Positions 8,454 to 22,352 are shown, counted from the first letter of the stretch. The stretch: 64,000 nucleotides of DNA from Bacteroides luti (GCF_900128905.1 NZ_FQTV01000007.1:1-64000), one strand, 5' to 3'. Made by a program: numbers and translations. The notes: a model not told the origin generated them from the letters alone.

Positions 8454-11192
8454 ATGACGAAACTGAAAGTATTGACCTTGTGTGGATTGGCTTGTCTTTT
8501 TGCTTCATGCCAAAAGAATGCAGTGTCGATAATTACTTCGCCTACAGCATCCAAACGTTTACAGTTTGGAACAGAACAGCTGAAGACAACTCTTGAGAAC
8601 GACGGATATACGGTTAAAGTACGTAATCTGAATGATGCAAAACATTTAAGTGGAAAAACAATTCTTGCTTTGGAAAAAGGAGATCCTATTTCGCTTAACC
8701 TTGCTAAGAAATATGGCTTTATGCTTCCTGATTTTAACAAGAAAGAGGGCTTCTATATCGGGACAAAGAAAAATATAACTTTAATGTATGGCAATGATCC
8801 AACCGGAGCTTTGTATGGTTGCCTTCAACTGAAAGATCAGGTTAAGAAGAACAGTCTTGAATTCTCAAAAAATATGACCGATGCTCCTGAAATGGTGTTG
8901 AGAGGCACATGTATTGGAGTACAGAAACCATATTACTTGCCTGGAAGAACTGTATACGAATATCCTTATACTGAAGAAAACTTTCCATGGTTTTATGATA
9001 AAGCTATGTGGATTAAATATCTGGATATGCTTGTGGCCAACAAAATGAACTCTGTTTATTTGTGGAATGGTCACCCTTTTGCTTCTTTAGTTAAACTAAA
9101 AGATTATCCGTTTGCTGTTGAAGTAGATGATGCTACATTCAAGAAAAACGAAGAGATGTTTTCATTCATAACAAAAGAGGCCGATAAACGCGGTATCTTT
9201 GTTATTCAGATGTTTTATAATATCCTTGTTTCAAAACCTTTTGCCGAGCATTATGGTATTAAAACTCAGGACAGAAACCGTCCTATTACTCCATTAATTG
9301 CTGACTATACACGTAAATCGATTGCTGCTTTTATTGAAAAGTATCCTAATGTAGGATTATTGGTTTGCCTTGGTGAAGCAATGGATACTTATGAAGATGA
9401 TGTGGAATGGTTTACCAAAACTATTATTCCGGGTGTAAAAGACGGACTTAAGGCTTTGGGACGTACCGATGAACCTCCAGTTCTACTTCGTGCTCACGAT
9501 ACTGATTGTAAGATGGTAATGGATAAAGCACTCCCTCTTTACAAGAATCTGTATACCATGCACAAATATAATGGAGAATCGCTTACTACTTACGAACCTC
9601 GCGGACCATGGGCAAAGATTCATAAAGATCTTAGTTCTTTAGGAAGTATTCATATTAGTAACGTACATATTCTGGCCAATCTGGAACCTTTCCGCTGGAG
9701 TTCTCCTGATTTTATTCAGAAGGCAGTAAATGCGATGCATAATGTTCATGGAGCGAATGCACTTCATCTTTATCCGCAGGCTTCTTACTGGGATTGGCCT
9801 TATACTGCCGATAAATTACCAGATGGTAAGCGTCAGGAACAACTCGATCGTGACTGGATGTGGTATAAAGGATGGGCTCGTTATGCATGGAATTGCCACC
9901 GCGACCGTAAAGATGAAATAGTATATTGGGAACAACAACTGGGCGATTATTATGGTATTGATGCAAAAGATGCGGGTAATATTCTTGAAGCTTACGAACA
10001 GACAGGCGAAATAGCACCTAAGTTATTGCGTCGCTTTGGTATAACCGAAGGTAACAGACAGACTCTTCTTTTGGGTATGTTTGTGAGTCAACTGGTTAAT
10101 CCATATAAGTATACTATCTATCCGGGATTCTATGAAAGCTGTGGACCGGAAGGTGAAAAGCTGATTGAATACGTTGAAAAGGAATGGAAGAAACAACCAC
10201 ATGTTGGGGAGTTGCCTCTTGATATTGTTGCTCAGGTAATAGCACACGGAGATAAGGCTATTAATGCTATAGATAGTGTTGAAGGTAAAGTAACAAAGAA
10301 TAAGGAAGAGTTCGAACGTCTTCGTAATGATATGCATTGCTACCGCGAGTTTGCTTATGCTTTCAATCTGAAAGTGAAAGCTGCCAAGCTGGTTCTCGAC
10401 TATCAGTGGGGAAAAGATCTGAAGAATTTAGATGCTGCTATTCCTTTGTTGGAACAGAGCTTGCAACATTATAAAAAGTTAGTTGATCTTACAAAGGATA
10501 CTTATTTGTATGCTAACAGTATGCAGACCTCACAACGCCGTATTCCTATTGGTGGTGATGATGGTAAAAACAAAACCTGGGCAGAAATGCTTGTTCATTA
10601 TCAGAAAGAATTAGATAACTTTAAGGCAAATCTGGCAATGTTGAAAGATAAAGCAAACGGTAAGTTATCTTCTACAGATTCAAAGATTGCTGCATTTGCT
10701 CCTGCTAAGGTTACGTTACTTGGTAAACCTTCTGTAGTAAAACTAACAAAGGGAGCACAGTTGTTTACTAACCTGAATGATAAAGTTGAGGCTATTGCTC
10801 CTGAATTGGAAGGACTTTCTGCTTTCTGTTTCAATGGTGACAAACAACGTGAAGAGGGTACAACGATTGAATTTGAAACTCAGGAACCGGTTACATTGCT
10901 GGTTGGTTATTTCCGTGATGATCAAAGAAAATTTGCCAAAGCTCCGAAACTGGAAATTGATGCTGCAGCGAATGAATATGGTCAGGCTGAGCCTAAGTTG
11001 ATAAATGCTATTCGCATAAACAACATGCCTCTTGCAAATGTTCATCCTTATAGTTTTGGGGCAGGTAAACATAAGCTCTTATTGCCAAAAGGATATCTGA
11101 TTGTTCTTGGATTTACGAATAAGAAAGATATGGTAACTAGAAATGCAGGTTTGGCTGGAGCCGAAGAAACAGTTGACTGGTTATTCTATTAA
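8454..11192 (+). CDS. GH138 alpha-D-galacturonidase (BT0997-like), lipoprotein
   Basis: A 912-residue lipoprotein (lipobox LFAS-C19). It has an alpha/beta N-terminal domain (residues 25-145) like that of GH67 and GH20 enzymes, a TIM barrel (about 150-480), a helical domain (490-720) and a C-terminal beta domain. Glu308 (VCLGEAMD) and Glu375 (KYNGESLTTYE) lie at barrel strand ends, 67 residues apart. From memory, this is the spacing of the two catalytic glutamates of characterised GH138. GH138 enzymes remove alpha-galacturonic acid from RG-II chain A. The following gene is the GH137-GH2 fusion, as in BT0997-BT0996. Only 19 bp separate the two genes, so they are co-transcribed. An older label for such proteins is alpha-glucuronidase-like. 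Confidence 0.8.
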   Translation: MTKLKVLTLCGLACLFASCQKNAVSIITSPTASKRLQFGTEQLKTTLENDGYTVKVRNLNDAKHLSGKTILALEKGDPISLNLAKKYGFMLPDFNKKEGFYIGTKKNITLMYGNDPTGALYGCLQLKDQVKKNSLEFSKNMTDAPEMVLRGTCIGVQKPYYLPGRTVYEYPYTEENFPWFYDKAMWIKYLDMLVANKMNSVYLWNGHPFASLVKLKDYPFAVEVDDATFKKNEEMFSFITKEADKRGIFVIQMFYNILVSKPFAEHYGIKTQDRNRPITPLIADYTRKSIAAFIEKYPNVGLLVCLGEAMDTYEDDVEWFTKTIIPGVKDGLKALGRTDEPPVLLRAHDTDCKMVMDKALPLYKNLYTMHKYNGESLTTYEPRGPWAKIHKDLSSLGSIHISNVHILANLEPFRWSSPDFIQKAVNAMHNVHGANALHLYPQASYWDWPYTADKLPDGKRQEQLDRDWMWYKGWARYAWNCHRDRKDEIVYWEQQLGDYYGIDAKDAGNILEAYEQTGEIAPKLLRRFGITEGNRQTLLLGMFVSQLVNPYKYTIYPGFYESCGPEGEKLIEYVEKEWKKQPHVGELPLDIVAQVIAHGDKAINAIDSVEGKVTKNKEEFERLRNDMHCYREFAYAFNLKVKAAKLVLDYQWGKDLKNLDAAIPLLEQSLQHYKKLVDLTKDTYLYANSMQTSQRRIPIGGDDGKNKTWAEMLVHYQKELDNFKANLAMLKDKANGKLSSTDSKIAAFAPAKVTLLGKPSVVKLTKGAQLFTNLNDKVEAIAPELEGLSAFCFNGDKQREEGTTIEFETQEPVTLLVGYFRDDQRKFAKAPKLEIDAAANEYGQAEPKLINAIRINNMPLANVHPYSFGAGKHKLLLPKGYLIVLGFTNKKDMVTRNAGLAGAEETVDWLFY

Positions 11193-11211
11193 TATAAATT
11201 ATAGAGATAAA

Positions 11212-14200
11212 ATGATGATAATAAAACGCCATTTAACGGCTTTTCTTACTCTTCTTATTTCATTGGGAGGATTTGCTCAACAGCAAGTCCCTCAGAATAA
11301 AATGGAAGAAATTTATGAGAAGATAAAAACTCCTTATAAGTATGGTTTGGTTATTGCGCCAACCACCAATAAATATAAGGTAGACTGTCCGAGTGTGTTC
11401 AGAGAAGGTAATAAGTGGTACATGACTTACCTGATGTATAACGGGCAGAATGGTAAAGATGGTCGTGGATACCAGACAATGCTTGCGGAAAGTGACGATT
11501 TGCTTAAGTGGAAAACTTTGGGTAATGTTCTTTCTTTCCGTGATGGTACCTGGGATACTAATCAGCGCGGTGGTTTTCTCTCTTTACTAGATAATACATG
11601 GGGTGGAAGTTATAAGCTAAATAAGTTCAAACATAAATATTGGATGACTTATATTGGTGGCGCTTCTGCCGGATATGAGTCCGGGCCTTTGAAAATTGGT
11701 GTGGCTTTTACTAAGAAAAATATTACGAAGGCTCACGAATGGGAAAGTCTGGATAAACCAATTTTGAGCCCGGAAGATAAAGACGCTCAGTGGTTTGAAA
11801 ACATTACTCAGTATAAGAGTTGTGTTTATTGGGATAAGGATAAAAAACTCGGTAAGCAATTTGTAATGTATTACAATGCCGGTGGACGTAACCCAAAGAC
11901 AAATATCAAAGCGGAAAGAATTGGTATTGCTCTGTCTGATGATATGATTCACTGGAAGAGATATGAAGGTAATCCAATCTTTACTCATGAAGAGGGACTT
12001 ACTGCCGATGCACATATTCAGAAAATAGGTGATGTGTATGTTATGTTCTATTTCAGTGCTTTCCGTAGCTCAAGGAAATATAAAGCATTCAATACTTTTG
12101 CCTGTTCGTATGACCTTGTTCACTGGACCGATTGGAATGGTGACGATTTGGTTATTCCTTCTAAGGATTATGATAATCTTTTTGCTCATAAATCATGTGT
12201 GATTGAATATAAAGGAGTTGTTTACCATTACTATTGTGGAGTAAATAACAATGATCAGCGTGGTATTGCCGTGGCTGTTTCAAAACCAATGGGGAAATCG
12301 GAAGTTCATTTCCCTGCTCCTGAACCGACTGGAAAGAGAATCACTACTTCACTTAATAATGATTGGTTTACTATTGCTGCAGGAGAAAACAGCAATACTT
12401 ATGATGCATTTAATGTGACTGCCGACTGGAAGAAAGTTAATCTTCCTCATAACTGGGATGATTATGCGGGATACCGTCAGCTTGTACATGGCAATCGTCA
12501 CGGTAATGCATGGTACAAGAAAGAATTCGACTTGCCGGCTTATGATGCTGATAAGAGATTGTTTATCCGTTTTGATGGAGTAGGCTCTTATGCCACAGTG
12601 TATGTAAATGGCAAAAATATGGGACGCCGCCCAAGTGGTCGCACAACTTTTACTCTTGATGTAACTGATGCTTTGAAACCGGGTGCAAAAAATACAATTG
12701 CCGTTAAGGCAGAGCATCCTTCAATGATTTCGGATATGCCTTGGGTTTGTGGTGGCTGTTCTTCTGAATATGGATTCTCGGAAGGTTCTCAGCCAATGGG
12801 AATCTATCGTCCGGTAACTCTCGAAGTTACAGATAAGGTTCGTATTGAACCATTCGGTGTACATATATGGAATGATGAAAAAGCTAAGACTGTAAACATC
12901 GAAACTGAAATAAAGAATTATGGTAACACTGTTGAAACAGTAGAGCTTGTAAGCAAACTTACCGATGAAAATTGGACTCAGGCATTCCGTTTATCAGAAA
13001 CTGTAACTCTTCAACCGGGAGAAACAAAGTTGATAAAACAGGTGAGCCCTGAAATTAAAGATGTTCATTTGTGGTCGGTTGAAGATCCGTATCTTTACTC
13101 ATTAGCTTCAGTGGTAAAACGTGGAGGTAAGAGTACTGACGAGATGACTACTTCTTACGGTATCCGTACGGTAAGCTGGCCTGTACTTCGTAAAGATGGT
13201 GACAAGACTTTCCGTCTGAATGGTAAATCGGTTTTCATTAACGGAGTTTGTGAATACGAACATCAGTTTGGACAATCTCATGCTTTCTCCAATGAACAGA
13301 TCTCTTCTCGTGTAAAACAAATAAAAGCAGCAGGTTTTAATGCTTTCCGTGATGCTCACCAACCTCATAATTTGTCTTATCAGAATTATTGGGATGAGAG
13401 TGGTATTATTTTCTGGCCTCAGTTCTCGGCACATATATGGTATGATTCTCCTGAATTCCGTAATAACTTTAAAGCATTACTCCGTCAGTGGATAAAGGAA
13501 CGTCGTAATTCTCCTTCTGTAGTGATGTGGGGATTACAGAATGAAAGTACCTTACCAAAAGATTTTGCAGAGGAGTGTGCAAATATCATTCGTGAAATGG
13601 ATCCAACTGCCCGAAATCAGAGAATAATAACAACCTGTAACGGCGGTGAAGGAACAGATTGGGATGTGGTTCAGAACTGGTCGGGTACGTATGGAGGATT
13701 TCCAGATAACTATAATAAAGAAATCAGCAATCAATTGTTGAATGGTGAATATGGTGCATGGCGTTCTATTGATTTGCATACCGAAGGTGATTTTGATCAG
13801 AATGGTGTGTGGAGTGAAAATAGAATGTGTCAGTTGCTCGAAAAGAAAATTCGCCTGGCTGAGTCTGTAAAGGATAGTTGTTGCGGTCAGTTCCAATGGG
13901 TATTTAGCTCACACGATAATCCAGGACGTAAACAACCTGATGAGGGTTATCGAATGATTGATAAAGTAGGACCATTTAATTATAAAGGTTTGGTTACTCC
14001 ATGGGAAGAACCGGTAGATGCTTACTATATGTATCGTGCAAACTATGTTCCTGCAAAGAAAGATCCAATGGTTTATATTGTATCTCATACCTGGGCTGAT
14101 CGTTTTGTGAAGAACAAAGGTCGTATTAATATTGATGTATTCAGTAATTGTGATTCAGTGAAACTTTACAATGATGCAACCGATACTCTTTTAATGGGTA

Positions 14201-15420
14201 AGAAGGTTAATCATGGCGTAGGAACTCACTTTATGTGGGAGCACAGAGCTGTTCGTTACAATGTATTGCGTGCGGTTGGTTATTATGGTGGGAAACCAGC
14301 TACTCAGGATGTAATTGTTTTGGATGGACTGGAAAAAGCACCTCATTTTGATAAGCTGTATACTAATGTTGCTCCTATACTGAAAGGTGCAAATGATTAT
14401 AACTATATTTACCGTGTAAACTGTGGCGGTGATAAATATACAGATGAATACGGACAGGTTTGGAGTGCCGATGTGGCAAAAGGAACAAGCAAAGGCTGGG
14501 GATCTACTTCCTGGGCTGATGATTATAAAGGGTTAAATCCTTATCTGGGCAGTCAAAGATTTACTTCAGATCCTATTGATGGAACGAAGGACTGGAGTCT
14601 TTTCGGACATTTCCGCTACGGACGTCATAAACTGGCTTATCACTTCCCGCTTCCGGATGGCGAGTATCGTGTGGAACTCTATTTCACAGAACCATGGCAC
14701 GGGACTGGTGGCAGTAAGGATTGCGAAGGACTTCGTATCTTTGATGTTGCCGTTAATGATTCTACTTACATTAATGATATGGATCTTTGGGCTGAATCAG
14801 GCCACGATGTTGCTTATAAGAAAGTATTGAATGCAACTATTGAAGGTGGTGAACTGAAGATTTCGTTCCCTGAAGTAAAAGCTGGTCAGGCTGTAATATC
14901 TGCTATAGCAATAGCTTCACGTAATAAAGATATTCGTCCGGTTGAGGCCGCTCCGTCAAACGGTTGGTCATGGGATAAAACCGAATGTGTAGTTGCTACT
15001 CCGCCGGCTTCATTACCTGAAGGACAAGATTCACGCGCCACTGTTACTTATCAGGCAGAAGATGCTTTGATAAAAGGAAAATCTGAAAAGAAACTTCACA
15101 AGAATCAAACAGGTGTTTGTTTCTTGAAAGGTAATTCAAACAGCATTGAATGGAACATTAATACAGGTATAGCCAACGTGTATGCTCTTCGATTTAGTTA
15201 TATGAATATAACTTCGGCTCCAATCAAAGTTCGTGTTCAACTGATTGCTGCCGATGGAAGAATCCTGAAGAATGATGAAATAACCTTTCCGGTTGCTGCT
15301 GAGAAATGGAAAACGTTAAGTACTACAACCGGTAGTTATATTAATGCCGGTCATTATAAAGTCCGTATCTCAGCCGAGAATATGAATGGTTTATGGTTTA
15401 ATGCACTGGATGTGCAATAA
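11212..15420 (+). CDS. GH137-GH2 fusion: beta-L-arabinofuranosidase plus beta-glucuronidase (BT0996-like)
   Basis: A two-enzyme protein of 1402 residues. I chose the ATGATG start because it gives a clean signal peptide (to GGFAQQ) and avoids overlap with GH138. Residues 30-390 form a five-bladed-propeller-like GH137 domain; Glu156 (SAGYESG) and Glu235 (KAERIGIA) are the likely catalytic pair. Residues 400-990 are a GH2 enzyme: sugar-binding domain, Ig-like domain, then a barrel with acid/base Glu778 (WGLQNEST) and nucleophile Glu846 (LNGEYGAW). A malectin-like domain (about 1055-1240) and a CBM6/35-like domain (about 1280-1402, opening TYQAEDALIKG) follow. In B. thetaiotaomicron the same fusion removes L-arabinofuranose from RG-II chain B and glucuronic acid from chain A. 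It is co-transcribed with its neighbours. Confidence 0.88.
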   Translation: MMIIKRHLTAFLTLLISLGGFAQQQVPQNKMEEIYEKIKTPYKYGLVIAPTTNKYKVDCPSVFREGNKWYMTYLMYNGQNGKDGRGYQTMLAESDDLLKWKTLGNVLSFRDGTWDTNQRGGFLSLLDNTWGGSYKLNKFKHKYWMTYIGGASAGYESGPLKIGVAFTKKNITKAHEWESLDKPILSPEDKDAQWFENITQYKSCVYWDKDKKLGKQFVMYYNAGGRNPKTNIKAERIGIALSDDMIHWKRYEGNPIFTHEEGLTADAHIQKIGDVYVMFYFSAFRSSRKYKAFNTFACSYDLVHWTDWNGDDLVIPSKDYDNLFAHKSCVIEYKGVVYHYYCGVNNNDQRGIAVAVSKPMGKSEVHFPAPEPTGKRITTSLNNDWFTIAAGENSNTYDAFNVTADWKKVNLPHNWDDYAGYRQLVHGNRHGNAWYKKEFDLPAYDADKRLFIRFDGVGSYATVYVNGKNMGRRPSGRTTFTLDVTDALKPGAKNTIAVKAEHPSMISDMPWVCGGCSSEYGFSEGSQPMGIYRPVTLEVTDKVRIEPFGVHIWNDEKAKTVNIETEIKNYGNTVETVELVSKLTDENWTQAFRLSETVTLQPGETKLIKQVSPEIKDVHLWSVEDPYLYSLASVVKRGGKSTDEMTTSYGIRTVSWPVLRKDGDKTFRLNGKSVFINGVCEYEHQFGQSHAFSNEQISSRVKQIKAAGFNAFRDAHQPHNLSYQNYWDESGIIFWPQFSAHIWYDSPEFRNNFKALLRQWIKERRNSPSVVMWGLQNESTLPKDFAEECANIIREMDPTARNQRIITTCNGGEGTDWDVVQNWSGTYGGFPDNYNKEISNQLLNGEYGAWRSIDLHTEGDFDQNGVWSENRMCQLLEKKIRLAESVKDSCCGQFQWVFSSHDNPGRKQPDEGYRMIDKVGPFNYKGLVTPWEEPVDAYYMYRANYVPAKKDPMVYIVSHTWADRFVKNKGRINIDVFSNCDSVKLYNDATDTLLMGKKVNHGVGTHFMWEHRAVRYNVLRAVGYYGGKPATQDVIVLDGLEKAPHFDKLYTNVAPILKGANDYNYIYRVNCGGDKYTDEYGQVWSADVAKGTSKGWGSTSWADDYKGLNPYLGSQRFTSDPIDGTKDWSLFGHFRYGRHKLAYHFPLPDGEYRVELYFTEPWHGTGGSKDCEGLRIFDVAVNDSTYINDMDLWAESGHDVAYKKVLNATIEGGELKISFPEVKAGQAVISAIAIASRNKDIRPVEAAPSNGWSWDKTECVVATPPASLPEGQDSRATVTYQAEDALIKGKSEKKLHKNQTGVCFLKGNSNSIEWNINTGIANVYALRFSYMNITSAPIKVRVQLIAADGRILKNDEITFPVAAEKWKTLSTTTGSYINAGHYKVRISAENMNGLWFNALDVQ

Positions 15421-15436
15421 TTAAACTTTTGTGTAA

Positions 15437-18718
<3,282 letters not shown>

Positions 18719-18721
18719 ATA

Positions 18722-18761
18722 AATTAGATTCAGAATCAATCTCTTGATTCTGAATCTAATT
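18722..18761. terminator. Bidirectional terminator between convergent genes
   Basis: A perfect 18-bp inverted repeat (18722-18739 with 18744-18761) with a TCTC loop fills the 46-bp gap between the convergent GH2 and GH5-GH43 genes. A/T-rich ends on both sides let it work for both strands. Confidence 0.88.
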
Positions 18762-18764
18762 CGA

Positions 18765-21700
18765 TTATTTTACCATAACGCATTTGCGACCAACAATATA
18801 AACTCCGCGATCAAGTCCATCCAAAGCATTTTTTCTTTGCACTTGCGAACGAAGTTTAACTCCTACCATTGAATATACATCTACAAGTTCGTTACTGTTA
18901 TCATTATCAACAACAGGGATGCCTACAGACGATTCGCCATCATTACTCAAATAAATATCCTTGATTTTTATTGGTGAACTACCTAACGACCAGAAGCCGA
19001 TAATATAAAGATGTGAAGGATCACATTTAACAGCCGGAGTTTTACTTTTCGATAAATTAGAAAGATCAACAGCCACCTTTAACTTGTCACCCATATCGTA
19101 CATATAACAATCTGTCCAATAATTAGACGTATCGAACAACCGGAAAGAAGCTCCACACGTTTGTTTCTCAGCCAATTCCACTACTAGATATTTGTAACTT
19201 GAAAGATTTAGTCCATTTGCATATTTCCAACCACCAAATCCATATTGTGATGTAGTAAGTGCTTTAGTTGCTTCATCAAATGTGCCGGTTCCATAAATTG
19301 TAGAATTAAAAAGCTCACTTGTTAATGGGAACGTTTTCACATTTACCTGAAATTGGCCACTTTGTATATTTCCTAATAAATCCTGATAGCTGAAATCAAC
19401 CGTTGCAACGCCATCAGCTTTAGCTATTATTTGTCCGTTTACTATCGTGATATTATTGGATGAAGGGTTACTATAAGTTGCTTCATTCGTTACATCTTGT
19501 GTATGTCCGTCTAAATAATGAGCTGTAACTTTAAAATCCTTAGAGGTACCAATCAACATATTATAAGTATTTTGCTCCACTGATACACTGCTTATTGTCA
19601 TTTGATTCTTGGTAAACCCTACAAAAGAATTATCATAAAAAGTATCTTCTGTAAATTGTCTCTCGGTACTGAACCAGTCGACATCAACATAACCACCTGT
19701 TTGAGACGTTGCATAATTAAAGATGGCAAATCTATTGCCTACAAAAACTGAAAGATTGTATTTCATATCCAATTCATCGCCAAACTTATTATAGGTAACA
19801 TTATCTGTACTGTAATAAAAGCTGGCCTTACTCGTACTATAATTGGTTATTGCTCTTAAATAGATGATCGAATCACATGTTATAGGTTGAGAAAAATTAG
19901 TTTTGTTTCCGGTATTCATCATTACAAGTTTCTTTGTTCCTCCAGAAACGGTAATTCCAATATATGCATAAGGATTCTGGAATACAGCTAAACCAGCCAC
20001 ATCACCATCTTTCATATTTTGTACATCCATGCGGATAGTTCCATAAGAATCTGTAGTGTTGGAATAGTATCCCAGGATTCGTTGTGTCAATGTATTGCGG
20101 GCTCTTTGCAATGAATCAACCACATTAACCGTTTGCAAACGAAGAGAGCCTGCCTTTTCCATCAATGACCATTTAGAATCATCAGGATTGTGGTTCCATT
20201 CCCATTGCATACCTAATTTATAATCACGGAAATTGTCGTTAGTGGGCAATGCCTTTTTAATATAATCTTTTCCTACATTAGGTTTCTTATAAGTTGTAAC
20301 GCCGCTACCGTTTACACCTACAATAGGCCAGTTATCAATCCAACTTACCGGTTGCAAACTTGGTAATCTTCCATAAGCTCCTTTATCGGCAAAAAGCATA
20401 GTCCACCATTCTCCGGTTTGTGTTTGTATCAAAGCTCCCTGATGAATGCGGTTGCTATTAAAAACTTCTTTTTCATCATACGGTCCAAAAATAGAAGATG
20501 ACCGAAAAGCAACCTGAGTAGCATAATATCCTCCGGTTGTAGCATAAATATAATAATAGCCATTGATTTTATACAGATGACTTCCTTCCGTAGCGGAATT
20601 ATCTATGCCCGACTGTATATTGCCAAATGTTATAGCCTGATCACGGATTACTTTAAAGTCTGAATCAAGTTCGGCTATGTGCAATTTGTTGATACCATAT
20701 ACAATATAAATTCTGTCATCGTCATCAAAGAAAAGACCGGCATCATAGAATGAAGTCGACAATTTCTTCATAGTCCAGGGGCCTTCCGGGTTAGTAGCCG
20801 TCAGCAAAAAGCTTCCTTCGTCCAGCGTATTAAAATGAAGATAATAAGTTCCTTTATGGTATTTGAGGCTGCTTGCCCACTGTCCGTGACTGTAACGGTT
20901 ACAACCATCCAGGTTATAACAGGCATTCGATTCAATTTTCTCCAATGGATTACTGCAATATTCCCAGTTTACTAAATCATACGATTTTAATATCGTAGCA
21001 CCGGGGAAGTTATGCATGGTAGTAGTCGACATATAATAAACATCGCCCACTCTTATAACATCAGGATCAGGAAAATCGCCGAAAATAACAGGATTAGTAA
21101 ATGTCCCGTCGTTATTATCGCTATTTGAATTATTCACAAAATCCTGCCTTGGATAATCTTTTTTTGCATATTCCTGATACCAATGAAATGTTGGCCAAGG
21201 GCATGCTTCCGGATCGTTCAGAAAAACCAGATTATTGGCTGTGGCCACATTTGTGGAATCAAATTTAGCCATCAGGTGTGGCCATGTAAAAATAAGCCAG
21301 CTCACGTTACCGGCATCGTCCGTAATCTTTTTGAAATTGGCACCGAAACCGTCTCCACCTGCTGTGCCGGTAATATCTTTACCCCATGAGGAATTATATT
21401 TTTCAGGTGCCCAGTCCATTTCAGTAACAACTATCGGAGCAAAATCGGCCACAGGTTTCACTTGGGTATCCCATCCTTTCTGAAAGTTTGCATATCCTTG
21501 TCCACTGTTAAACCAACCCGGATAAACATGTACTGCATACCCAATATCCTCTCCTTTAATAGGATTGACTGCGAATCCCTGATACAATGACTGATATCCT
21601 AAACCCGGTACCCAAAGAATATTGTCTGCATTGGCCCGTATAGCGTCAACAACAGTTTGAAAATATGTTTTCAGATTATCAAAATGCCCTTGCGAACCTG

Positions 21701-22325
21701 CACCATAAGTACCGTCGGGGCCGAGTATGTTTACAGGCTCATTTGCCAGTTCAAACATAACATTGGGGTTGTTTTTCAATTTGGGATGTTGCGACACATA
21801 TCCCCATACTTTTATAAGATACTGATTATATGCATCGCCCACGGCTATTTTTTCAGGACAAACGCCGGGAGGACGCATAATGACATAGAGTCCTTTCGAT
21901 ATGGCATATTCAGCCATAGGGATGAATACATTGTCGAGTGCTGTTTTAAACCGGTCAAAGTTGAAAGCCGAGATATCATTTTCACCTGTAACAGATACAC
22001 CAGGAGTATTTGACCAGTATGGATCCATATGCATACGAATAAAATTTGCTTTCCAACCGGCAGCCATAATGCCATCAATAAGTCCCTTGTTATAATTCAG
22101 ACATCCGTTGACATCATAATTGGTCCAGTATTTTCCCTGCTCATTAAACCACGGCGAATATGTTTGAGCAAAACCATGTAAATTTACAATATTACCATGG
22201 GTGTCTTTTAAATAACGTCCATCAACATGCAATCGAGGCATTGCTCCACCTATCCAAGCTTTTGCATTTGAAGCGATAATTAAGATAAAAAAAGTAACGG
22301 CTAATTTTTTAATAATGTTTTTCAT
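18765..22325 (-). CDS. Secreted GH5-GH43 fusion with bacterial Ig-like domain and T9SS-like C-terminal tail
   Basis: An 1186-residue secreted double enzyme. The signal peptide ends near SNAKA. Residues 28-395 are a GH5 TIM barrel with acid/base Glu196 (FELANEPVN) and nucleophile Glu302 (VVTEMDWAP). Residues 408-700 are a GH43 propeller with the base in GDFPDPDVIRVGD (about Asp420) and the acid-type motif SATEGSHLYK. A concanavalin-like beta-xylosidase C-terminal domain follows (about 705-890), then an Ig-like Big domain (SVEQNTYNML onward, 920-1000), a beta-sandwich and a C-terminal VYSMVGVKLRS...GVYIVGRK segment like Por-type sorting domains. The likely role is in xylan or arabinoxylan breakdown (endo-enzyme plus xylosidase or arabinofuranosidase). 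It faces the RG-II block from the opposite strand, has its own promoter, and is probably not part of RG-II use. Subfamilies could not be assigned. Confidence 0.8.
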   Translation of the reverse strand: MKNIIKKLAVTFFILIIASNAKAWIGGAMPRLHVDGRYLKDTHGNIVNLHGFAQTYSPWFNEQGKYWTNYDVNGCLNYNKGLIDGIMAAGWKANFIRMHMDPYWSNTPGVSVTGENDISAFNFDRFKTALDNVFIPMAEYAISKGLYVIMRPPGVCPEKIAVGDAYNQYLIKVWGYVSQHPKLKNNPNVMFELANEPVNILGPDGTYGAGSQGHFDNLKTYFQTVVDAIRANADNILWVPGLGYQSLYQGFAVNPIKGEDIGYAVHVYPGWFNSGQGYANFQKGWDTQVKPVADFAPIVVTEMDWAPEKYNSSWGKDITGTAGGDGFGANFKKITDDAGNVSWLIFTWPHLMAKFDSTNVATANNLVFLNDPEACPWPTFHWYQEYAKKDYPRQDFVNNSNSDNNDGTFTNPVIFGDFPDPDVIRVGDVYYMSTTTMHNFPGATILKSYDLVNWEYCSNPLEKIESNACYNLDGCNRYSHGQWASSLKYHKGTYYLHFNTLDEGSFLLTATNPEGPWTMKKLSTSFYDAGLFFDDDDRIYIVYGINKLHIAELDSDFKVIRDQAITFGNIQSGIDNSATEGSHLYKINGYYYIYATTGGYYATQVAFRSSSIFGPYDEKEVFNSNRIHQGALIQTQTGEWWTMLFADKGAYGRLPSLQPVSWIDNWPIVGVNGSGVTTYKKPNVGKDYIKKALPTNDNFRDYKLGMQWEWNHNPDDSKWSLMEKAGSLRLQTVNVVDSLQRARNTLTQRILGYYSNTTDSYGTIRMDVQNMKDGDVAGLAVFQNPYAYIGITVSGGTKKLVMMNTGNKTNFSQPITCDSIIYLRAITNYSTSKASFYYSTDNVTYNKFGDELDMKYNLSVFVGNRFAIFNYATSQTGGYVDVDWFSTERQFTEDTFYDNSFVGFTKNQMTISSVSVEQNTYNMLIGTSKDFKVTAHYLDGHTQDVTNEATYSNPSSNNITIVNGQIIAKADGVATVDFSYQDLLGNIQSGQFQVNVKTFPLTSELFNSTIYGTGTFDEATKALTTSQYGFGGWKYANGLNLSSYKYLVVELAEKQTCGASFRLFDTSNYWTDCYMYDMGDKLKVAVDLSNLSKSKTPAVKCDPSHLYIIGFWSLGSSPIKIKDIYLSNDGESSVGIPVVDNDNSNELVDVYSMVGVKLRSQVQRKNALDGLDRGVYIVGRKCVMVK

Positions 22326-22344
22326 GTTAGTATTTGATTTAGCA

Positions 22345-22352
22345 CAAATATA
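22345..22352 (-). promoter_or_regulatory. -7 box of the GH5-GH43 gene
   Basis: Read on the minus strand the sequence is TATATTTG, a full match to TAnnTTTG, 20 bp before the start codon, so the leader would be short. No good -33 box is present, which suits a promoter that needs an activator. The TTACA repeats begin just upstream. Confidence 0.55.

Noticed and set aside
11143..11211. Earlier start for the GH137-GH2 gene
   Set aside because: It would overlap the end of GH138 and hide the signal peptide. ATGATG at 11212 gives a normal export signal.
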